Source of the DNA: Lysobacteraceae bacterium
GTDB taxonomy: Bacteria > Pseudomonadota > Gammaproteobacteria > Xanthomonadales > BQJN01
Assembly (NCBI GenBank): GCA_021604725.1
Contig: BQJN01000043.1
Span: forward strand, 1-36,600
Length of the DNA: 36,600 bases
Direction of reading: 5' to 3'
Positions 33,601 to 36,600 of this stretch are shown here, in pieces. The first letter of the stretch is position 1. Every line of letters starts with the position of its first letter. The position numbers were made by a program, and so were the translations under genes. Under the pieces are notes generated by a model. It was not told the origin of the DNA, ran no database searches, and was given only the letters and a program-made list of their open reading frames with translations.

Positions 33601-36600
33601 GCGTCCCAGGCACGGGTCACATTGGTTCCTGCGGTGTTGGTCAATGTTGCGGTAAATGTCACCGTGTCGCCGCCGCTGACCGTGGTCATGTCAGCCACCT
33701 TGCTTTGCGTCAGGTCAGGTTCCGCTACGGTCCACGTTACTGACTCAGACAGCTGCTGCCCCATGCCGTCACGGTTGAGGTAGTTGAGTGTGGCGGTGTT
33801 GCTCTTGCTGTCGGTGCGGTTGTTGTCGGCAGAGTTCAGCATAAGCAGGTCGTAGCTCAACAGCAGCTGCTCGTCATTGGCCGCTCCATCGACATCATGG
33901 TTGGTGACATCGCCCAGATCGAATTCCAGGTCCTGGCCGTTGACAGTCGGCTCAAGGGGCACGGCGGTGGTTGGAATGACATCAAGCGGCCCAATCTGGC
34001 CGATCGAGTCGATAATGACTCCGCCGGCACCGCCAGACTTGAGAACAATTGCATCATTGCCATCAAACCAGGCCCCACCGTCGGTCTGATCAGAAACTGC
34101 AGTGATGCCAGCGACAGCAGCGGAGTTACCAAGCACATGGGTTGCGCCATCGGCCACGTTTCCAGCCAGAAGAATGGTCTGAGTGGGAACCGTTGCACCA
34201 TCTGCATAAATCTCGATCAGGTAGTTGCCAGCTCCCAGATCGATGAGCCCTCCCGTGCCATTGAAAAACTCAAGAGCCTGGTTGCTTCCAGAGCCTTCTA
34301 CATACTCAGAGATGAGTAAGTCGGCCGGGACGCCACAACTGACCGCATGAGTACCCAAGCCACCAAAGCTGTCGCTCGCCAATCCGGACCACTGAGCCGT
34401 GCCATAGGCATTCATCGCATTGCTGTCACCGGCGCATACGCTATTGAGGCGCTGCAAACTGGCATCGCGCGTAAACGCCGTCCCGCTGCCCCAGGCACTT
34501 AGCGCGAAGTTCGTTGCAGTCATCATGACGTCACTGATGCTGCGAATTGAGCCGCTGCCAACAACGTATTCGGTCCCCGCCGGCAGTGTGTCGACCACCA
34601 GATTTCCGTCTGCTGCGGTCGTTCCCTCAGGCAAGGTGAAGCTGAGCTCAAAACTCAGCAGCTCGCCGATAGCCGCTTCGATGGGTGCGGTGTCTGAGGT
34701 CCATGTTTCGGAGCTTCCAATCAGCTGTTTGCCACTCGCCGGCGCGGCTGTTGTGAAACTGACCGTGTCACTGTCGTTGCTATCTCGCTCCGCATCAGTT
34801 GGCGTGCCGTCGTTGCCATTGCCTGCGACCGACGCGGTGTTGCCGAAGCTGGAACCAGACAAAACACTGTCGACGATGTCGACCGAAAACGTAAACGAAA
34901 CCATCGCCCCTGCCGCCAGACTTGTGCCCGCGTTGGCCGATACTGTCACGGTAGGACTACTGTAGTTATAGGAATAGCCTGCTGGTATCGTCAACGGACC
35001 GACGCTACTCAGATCGAACGCCGTGCCGTCATCATTGAGCACATCGGTCACCGTCAGGTCATAAGCGGGCGCGGTTCCATTATTGGTCACGGTTAAGGTG
35101 ATCATGACCGATTCCCCGGCCTGCAAATCACTGGTCTTGTTCATCTGCTTGACGATTTGCAGGTCCGGCTCGGCAAAGTTTGTCGACGCCGTATCCTGAA
35201 TTACGCCCATGCTGCCGGTATGGCTGGCGGTGACTGTATTGGTCTTGTTCTGTACAGCGAACAAGGCGGCGTTGGCAACCGAATCGACTACCAGCGTTTC
35301 AAGCATTACAGCGAAGCTGTTGTTGAACCCGATGTTGTCGCCGTTGACCGTGGGCGACCCCAGACTGATCGTCACTTGTTGACCGGCATCAACCGTGCCT
35401 CCGGTCACCATCGCCGACGTAATGCTGGCCGAGCCTGCAAAGCCAGTGGCATCTATCATCGCTGATTGAAAAGCGAAACCCGGAGGTAGATCGTCGAGTA
35501 ACTGCAGACCTGGCGTGGTGCCTTCCGGCAACGTGACTGTGAACCGCCAGACCACGCGATCACTAACCGTGACATTGGGTGAAGCCCCGCTGGGAGATAT
35601 CGAGTCGACCGACTTGGACACAGCAATGGATGGCACAGAAAAATCATCGCCATCCTGGTCTTGATACGTGTTCGCCGTGCCCCCTGGATCGGCCGGACTT
35701 CCTGTTCGCTCAACACCCAATGTGTTGTTCGGCGGGGTTGGCAGAACCGCCTCGTCGGCCATTTGCAGGCTCTGCCACTGCACCGAAGCGGTATTGTCCA
35801 CTGTCGACTGCGGCGTAACGGTTCCGTCGACCGTTACATTGAAAGTCACCTGAGCCGTGCTTCCATCCGCCAGGCTATCCCAAAATGCACTAACAGTCCC
35901 TGCCGAATGCGACGGTCCAGTGGTCGGTGCCACGCCACTGCTGCTAAATCCGCCGGCAAAGGTCAGACCGGACGGCAAAATGTCTTGCAATGCCACATCG
36001 TGGGCATCGGCATTTGAAGCACCGCTGTGAGCAATATCCAGCGTCACTGTCAGCACATCACCGGCATCGGCGCTTGCGGCCGACAAGGCCTTGGTGATGG
36101 TCAGCGCAGGCTCAATGATGGTGACATTCGGTGCGTTGTCGCTGGTCGACAAGCTGCCAGGGCCATTGGGGTTATTCCAACTCCAGCTGGCATCGTTGTT
36201 GCGGTTGTTGCCGCGCGCATTGCTATCCCAATTCAAAACTCTGGCGCGCGCCACCACAGTGATGGTCTCGGCGGTTGCATCGTCGATGCTGGCATTGCTG
36301 ACCGTGCCAAAATTCAAAGTCAGCTGACGGTCCAACTGATGTGATCCGCCGCCTTGATTACTGAACGCAGCGCCGGCAAGCACACCGAGAAAGCCACCAA
36401 CCGCGTCAGTAGTCACATCCCCTGAACTAGGTGTGATCGATACCACATCAGTCATGGCCAGGCCGCTGTCCAACAGATCAGTTAGAACAACATTTTGGCT
36501 TTGGCCTTCCGGCAGTGTAAGCACCAAACTGTAAGTGATCACTTCGCCGATATGCGCTTCGCTCAGGTTTCCTGCGTAGCCTGGTGCAATGGCTGTGACC
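21534..36600 (-). CDS. Giant DUF11-repeat surface protein with IPTL-CTERM anchor (5' end outside window)
   Basis: The frame is open from the right edge to the TGA at 21536-21534, at least 5021 residues, with no frameshift. The GTG at 36542 is internal because the reading frame continues upstream with repeat-like sequence. The protein is about 32 DUF11-type (TIGR01451 / isopeptide D2-like) Ig-fold domains of about 130-170 residues. Each begins with a hydrophobic strand ending in Lys (LSKS, LTKT), has an Asp-x-Leu-Pro-x-Gly turn in the middle, and closes with NTA- or NQA-type strands. One lamin-tail domain interrupts the array. The C-terminus (PIPMLSTWG, a hydrophobic helix, then Asn-Arg-Asp-Gly) is an IPTL-CTERM sorting signal. 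Very few Cys are present. Such proteins form long surface stalks or adhesins. The signal peptide and any adhesive tip would be at the missing N-terminus. GGDEF and dusA follow on the same strand. Confidence 0.93.
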   Translation of the reverse strand, partial: VTAIAPGYAGNLSEAHIGEVITYSLVLTLPEGQSQNVVLTDLLDSGLAMTDVVSITPSSGDVTTDAVGGFLGVLAGAAFSNQGGGSHQLDRQLTLNFGTVSNASIDDATAETITVVARARVLNWDSNARGNNRNNDASWSWNNPNGPGSLSTSDNAPNVTIIEPALTITKALSAASADAGDVLTVTLDIAHSGASNADAHDVALQDILPSGLTFAGGFSSSGVAPTTGPSHSAGTVSAFWDSLADGSTAQVTFNVTVDGTVTPQSTVDNTASVQWQSLQMADEAVLPTPPNNTLGVERTGSPADPGGTANTYQDQDGDDFSVPSIAVSKSVDSISPSGASPNVTVSDRVVWRFTVTLPEGTTPGLQLLDDLPPGFAFQSAMIDATGFAGSASITSAMVTGGTVDAGQQVTISLGSPTVNGDNIGFNNSFAVMLETLVVDSVANAALFAVQNKTNTVTASHTGSMGVIQDTASTNFAEPDLQIVKQMNKTSDLQAGESVMITLTVTNNGTAPAYDLTVTDVLNDDGTAFDLSSVGPLTIPAGYSYNYSSPTVTVSANAGTSLAAGAMVSFTFSVDIVDSVLSGSSFGNTASVAGNGNDGTPTDAERDSNDSDTVSFTTAAPASGKQLIGSSETWTSDTAPIEAAIGELLSFELSFTLPEGTTAADGNLVVDTLPAGTEYVVGSGSIRSISDVMMTATNFALSAWGSGTAFTRDASLQRLNSVCAGDSNAMNAYGTAQWSGLASDSFGGLGTHAVSCGVPADLLISEYVEGSGSNQALEFFNGTGGLIDLGAGNYLIEIYADGATVPTQTILLAGNVADGATHVLGNSAAVAGITAVSDQTDGGAWFDGNDAIVLKSGGAGGVIIDSIGQIGPLDVIPTTAVPLEPTVNGQDLEFDLGDVTNHDVDGAANDEQLLLSYDLLMLNSADNNRTDSKSNTATLNYLNRDGMGQQLSESVTWTVAEPDLTQSKVADMTTVSGGDTVTFTATLTNTAGTNVTRAWDAAIADTLPAEYENVMLVSATLSRGAVDLSGSASVLGNAVALDMSTLTVAERYLAPGDFLQLVYTADVNGSIGFEQQVVNTALGTATSLPGSNGTADVTPGAAGSGTGERTGSGGAENDLRSMAMRTVTADRPTITKTGDANLAIGQTTSMSVSVDVPIGTTNNFVLSDNLPAGLSYTGVPIIINLPASNFSTSLSPSTTPGAGTDPLVFDFGTVTNSGSTAQTISISYQVRVDNVLANQQGTTLDNTASLSYQNASMPLPSDSATITVVEPNLEITKTITAGAAGSDAGDAIDYQVVVANSSATATAYRVDLMDVLPAGLLGGTPTFDSIAVDNDGGAVVRNSGGALVAGDAIITTSTITDDTLSWPLLDIPPSAVLTITYTAVTADTVFAGQMLTNNVTASYNSLSAGGGRDSTDSVDDDDGNLDNYGETDSQTLTIDSSLAVQKTLNAIHMGNDFTVGDLITFDIRVDLVEGVTQSVVVTDVLPGGLVFDSLVGVVASSNISYDGAGSAVEAPIGTITVDLGNVTNTPDGSTSNDFLIVRLAARVSNTAGNVAGAMASNSASVSSNAGSAGPDTTTIDIVEPALTVTKAASTSTPSLGEEVTFTVTVAHAASAADAFDVLLTDVIPAGLTYISGSQMGAGTVDEGVPGQPVFDLGSLTLAEGSKQFTFQCVVDLDATVGQVITNSIDLAYDGQAGMPVVERSYATSGSADVTPTTAATIDARKIVAISLDGGTIGVADTGDELTYTITLNNTGPDVTGVEFTDGIPANTTYVAASLTSSHGSVDDSGDPLSVDVGAMATNDVVTISFAVTIDGGTPFGTVISNQGEVDSDQSVPEPTDVDGVDQNGDQPTDITVGAAPVVRDPLYVQKLVEWVTDSDASGDVTAGDVMRYVVVARNDGQQALTSVNIADTIPAGLTVVAASENSSAGLISIVGQAASWSVASLPAGAVETAQFDVTIDVFAPMSMRFTNQASADSDQTDPSVSDANGDADDGLQATAFSAVNGIAGVAALDVEKRWSLFSDVDGDGLVDPGDTIAYQVTLINAGSATASNVRLADTVPADTSIVAGSVSSSSGVVVGEDPIDVNIGAIDPGAVVTVTFRVTVDGGTPDGTIVSNQAVASADGGINEPSDDNGDDADGKNPTLTPVDTGGGSAAGTPSGLNKALFASSEADSSASNVLVGEVLTYRLAFSAPVGTLNEVAISDTLPAGLSYVSGTARLARTFDTGLSASANPGGVNSAASGTFVSLVDGTDVLVIGSALELYLGAIINSDNDGDAETYVFEYQVVVANSAGVQAGIDLNNSGVLEFQDQLGQTASLTPVSSTVTVIEPVLGLSKSVSPSVLLTSGGTTTFTLVLSNPAGGFNGPAYDVNLLDSLPPAFTSMTVDSITPSGGVSGITDNSAGTTLDIDIATVPTGGQMTVVFSASAPGALSEGTLTNTANMSWTSLPGSNGTGSATPGAAGTIDGERTGGGAVNDHFTSDSADVVVGSVNLSKQVLMPQTRYAIGDVVEYQLQLSTPPGSALSNTQISDVLDEGLTYVTGSLNVAYGAGTTSGSTPIEFTRSDNTPIAGQETLALNFATVTAPAASAGSITLTYQAVVDNILVNQDNQSLGNAAVVTFTDPGTGSPTMDSASASVTVGEPHLTLTKTLTGPVVNLDAGDTVSYQVNIGNDGTTTAYETVISDVLPSGLENVSNLQVTATSGGAQTPVLTNNGNDWSTSVFDVPVGGVVTITFDAMLSTSVIPGQSIQNSVEASFTSRDGADSNERDGSSPGSNQDDDSDLNNYASSATSPVLTVSEQVAINKAFHPDPATTSYTIGELVSYRLTVSLIEGLTADVVVADTLPDGLSYQSSTVGVGNVGMTTAYSGTPGQAGQVLTFDLGDISNPANGSDSDDFITVDIVAVVDNTPANQDGAVLGNNAAVSYTAASGSRTVDFDADSMTPGIQPLDLTVIMPDLVVAKSVGSTTPSLGDELQFTLTLSHSVASSADAYDLMLVDILPMGLTYVTGSASQSVIVSGQQLLFDVVTLPLAGSPLVVSYRATVDTGAMAGSPLTNTADLQWTTRPGMVAGERTGDDGAAGLNDLVSSDQASVTPVDPGTPAGLDASKTVTISIDGGNAGVADPGDQLTYTIIIGNQSMPASGVLLTDMIPVNTTYVAASLTSSQGTVDDSGDPLLVDVGSLAASGSVTISFAVTVDAGTPAGTIISNQGMVDSDGAVPEPTDADGIDANGDQATELTVGGPPPTDNALHVQKLVQWVTDADASMDITAGDTMRYLFVLRNLGSEPLTGVSFSDTLPSGLTFVSASQSQSSGVLTVMGSTIQLSGASISVGSTETAQFDVTVDAFVGTTADFVNQAVVRSDQTADGLSDANSDQSDGAQETMFSAVNGIAGSPALDLQKRLSLAVDSDGDGQVDPGDRVAYQLTLSNTGSAAANNARLIDTLPAATTIVSGSVTSSSGIVVSEDPIDINLGTLAAGAYVTASFEVTVNGGTADGTVVPNQALATSDNAPDQPSDDNGAPGDGENPTLFVVDTGGGGSAPSGLTKSAIASSEPASTLLDVLVGELVTFELSFNAPVGTLDQVTLSDTLPPGLSYVAGSAQLRRTFDTGLTSSVNPGGINAAPSGSLVPLIDGVDLNLVASSIELTLGSVINSDADANSEGYTLRYQAQVENVAANQAGVALHNSGGLSFVDALNQPSTLSPVVQSLTVIEPTVTLQKQVSPGALLLSGGDVVFTLILTNPVGANSATAYDVGLTDSLPAEFGSLVVDSIAPSGGAMGIVDNSAGTILDIGVAEIPPGGALTVTMTASAAGPLTAGSIVNTGDLNWTSLPGDNGTASATPGLPGQTDGERTGVGGVNDHFVSDSATINVGTVNLVKALDTPQSRYAIGDLVQYRVTMSLPAAGQFNDATFTDVLDAGLSYQLGSLSIVYGVGSSSTLNPLEFTRTDNTPVPGAETLVLEFGSLLAGSGGGSVELTYFAVVDNVLSNQAGQLLNNVATLRLDDPGTGVPFELQSSQLLTVGEPSLSMSKALLTSSVGLDAGDGVAYEVVVANSGLTTAYEAVLADALPTGLENISNLLIASTSGGAPTPILTNNGAGWSTGEFDLPPGGSITITFEATLGAGVIPGQLIQNEVTGRYSSRDGVDANERDFSSPGSNQGDDSDLNNYNAQALAAVISVADPVALDKAFYPDPVDIGYTIGEEIGYRLTIDLLEGTVPSLQLDDVLPDGVTYVSSLVGLGNMGMSSDYIGSPLLSGQTLTFDFGTVQNPANGNDADDYITVDIVARVDNLAANQSGVLLGNNASLQFLTGSGLQQRDFDADALTPGIQPLTAEVEVPQLAISKMASTSTPARADEVEFVLTITHTASSDVDAFDALVVDTLPAGLSYVPGSASQAVTVTGQVLAFEVVSIPLAGAPLQISYRALLDANAALGVPLSNLVDLTWTTRPDVAAGERTGVDGVGGLNDLATGTTATVTPTGTDLSALKSDLLLIDVGSDGSANSGDTLRYSIDLSNAGNATATGQEFIDSLGPNLQLVVGSVVTSTGTVTSGNAAGDSQVVVAVGDLPASGGASISFDAMILGPLPVGTTMVTNQGQLSGPDGVVQTDDPDTPATNDATVTPVIPLADIAIVKTGPVDPVVAGTAFSYDLLVSNAGPDAASDVLLTDVLPASLQFLAATPSQGTCQFDNGSTTLMCMPGALAVGDAANIELQVVLLDEGDTVNVATVAADQLDPNASNDAGNATIMGVPGIDLELQKQVDNPNPDWGDSIDYTLILSNLGPDTATGIEVLDLLPVELQFESAHASLGTYDPVDGRWLINTLSANESQTLTITATVMGLGTLVNQAEVVAADQQDVDSVPGNGDPGEDDQAEVSIVVDTLTDLSVSKSVAEPRVDAGADLAFTIVVNNLGPSPASGVTVQEFLPVELGFVSASTTQGTYDGVSGQWAVGALPADGSATLLLQARALSTASGRTVLNAVTVVGNEPDPELNNNQAEVLAAVRPLPIPMLSTWGLLFLTLMLAVATWWSAALLNRDG
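22765..26880 (-). repeat. Higher-order repeat copy 3 (nine DUF11 domains)
   Basis: Domain order by first-strand motif: VQKLVQW, DLQKRLS, SGLTKSA, VTLQKQV, VNLVKAL, LSMSKAL, VALDKAF, LAISKMA, LSALKSD. Matching pairs with copy 2 share long idiosyncratic stretches, such as FSAVNGIAG, TNNG...STGEFD and DFDADALTPGIQPL, so this is duplication of a block and not just family resemblance. The last domain is the least conserved. Confidence 0.9.
26881..31014 (-). repeat. Higher-order repeat copy 2 (nine DUF11 domains)
   Basis: This begins at LYVQKLVEWVTD and ends before LHVQKLVQWVTD. Domain order by first-strand motif: VQKLVEW, DVEKRWS, SGLNKAL, LGLSKSV, VNLSKQV, LTLTKTL, VAINKAF, LVVAKSV, LDASKTV. Copy 3 repeats the same nine in the same order. 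Equivalent landmarks are 4129-4137 bp apart (for example AGCTTCT at 30991 and 26854). Confidence 0.9.
31015..34737 (-). repeat. Higher-order repeat copy 1 (domains 3-9, interrupted by a lamin-tail insert)
   Basis: The seven domains SGKQLIG, LTQSKVA, PTITKTG, LEITKTI, LAVQKTL, LTVTKAA and DARKIVA match domains 3-9 of copies 2 and 3 in order. Shared markers include TSLPGSNGT...GERTG and DDDGNLDNY. Domain-8 landmarks lie at about 36113, 31855, 27752 and 23623, giving steps of 4258 (with the insert), 4103 and 4129 bp. Copy 1 is the most diverged. Confidence 0.75.
33976..34532 (-). other. In-frame lamin-tail-domain insert within a DUF11 domain, circularly permuted
   Basis: In protein order, a DUF11 domain runs to GSGSIRSISD. 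Then comes WGSGTAFTRDASLQRL, SVCAGDSNA and GLGTHAVSC, a tail usually found after lamin-tail domains. Next comes the core LLISEYVEGSGSNQALEFFNGTGG up to IDSIGQIG (quoted here only as landmarks), and then the DUF11 domain resumes at NGQDLEFDLGDVTN. The two parts of the lamin-tail unit are therefore in swapped order. ATGACATC (33976-33983) and ATGACGTC (34525-34532) flank the insert 549 bp apart, a multiple of three. Confidence 0.7.

Noticed and set aside
21900..36300. Many plus-strand frames of 60-240 codons, including 27687-28397 and 31257-31892
   Set aside because: They lie antisense to the giant repeat gene, recur at equivalent places of its repeats, and have no ribosome sites or family features.
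36540..36542. GTG at 36542 as the true start of the giant gene
   Set aside because: The frame stays open to the window edge, and the upstream residues (GNLSEAHIGE) match the start of the same strand in other repeat units.

Overview
The window looks like a chromosomal segment of a free-living, probably marine or aquatic gammaproteobacterium of moderately high GC. The type II secretion gene order, DusA, the Acs/sodium-symporter module, an IPTL-type C-terminal sorting signal and DUF11-type giant surface proteins together suggest something near Xanthomonadales/Wenzhouxiangellaceae-like lineages. That placement is inferred from gene content only. There are no rRNA, tRNA or CRISPR features.

Layout. 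1-7038 (+): the 3' part of an ankyrin-repeat protein gene whose visible N-terminal side is an (Ala-Glu-Pro)n minisatellite; an unrecognised exported protein; then an acetate module of acs, a DUF4212 small symporter subunit and an SSS-family large subunit. A 240-bp MITE-like insertion with a perfect CTAG target duplication sits exactly between the two symporter genes. 13029-7098 (-): a tight, overlapping type II secretion operon gspI-J-K-L-M-N, continued by two IMPase-superfamily phosphatases (a HisN/SuhB-like enzyme and CysQ). 13085-13990 (+): a CbpA-type DnaJ co-chaperone, divergent from gspI. 18054-14041 (-): a large secreted glycine-rich protein ending in a gingipain-like C25 peptidase domain. 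21218-18178 (-): a membrane GGDEF protein, DusA and an arginine-deiminase-related enzyme. 36600-21534 (-): one open frame of at least 5021 codons, still open at the right edge, encoding a giant surface protein of about 32 DUF11-type Ig-like domains.

The most notable object is the giant gene. Its domains are not a simple monotonous array. They form a higher-order repeat with a period of about 4.1 kb (nine DUF11 domains), present in two full copies plus a partial third and a trace of a fourth. One unit is interrupted, in frame, by a lamin-tail domain in circularly permuted order. A Lys at the first strand, an Asp before the Leu-Pro turn and an Asn in the last strand recur in nearly every domain, which is the pattern expected of self-crosslinking isopeptide domains (inference). 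The protein ends in an IPTL-CTERM anchor. Between it and the GGDEF gene lies a 178-bp stretch packed with five inverted repeats.

How it may fit together. The envelope theme is strong: a secretion operon, a secreted peptidase, a giant surface fibre and a c-di-GMP synthase next to the fibre gene. The acs/symporter block is a separate carbon-uptake unit. The link between the T2SS and the C25 protein, and between the GGDEF protein and the giant protein, is inferred from proximity only.
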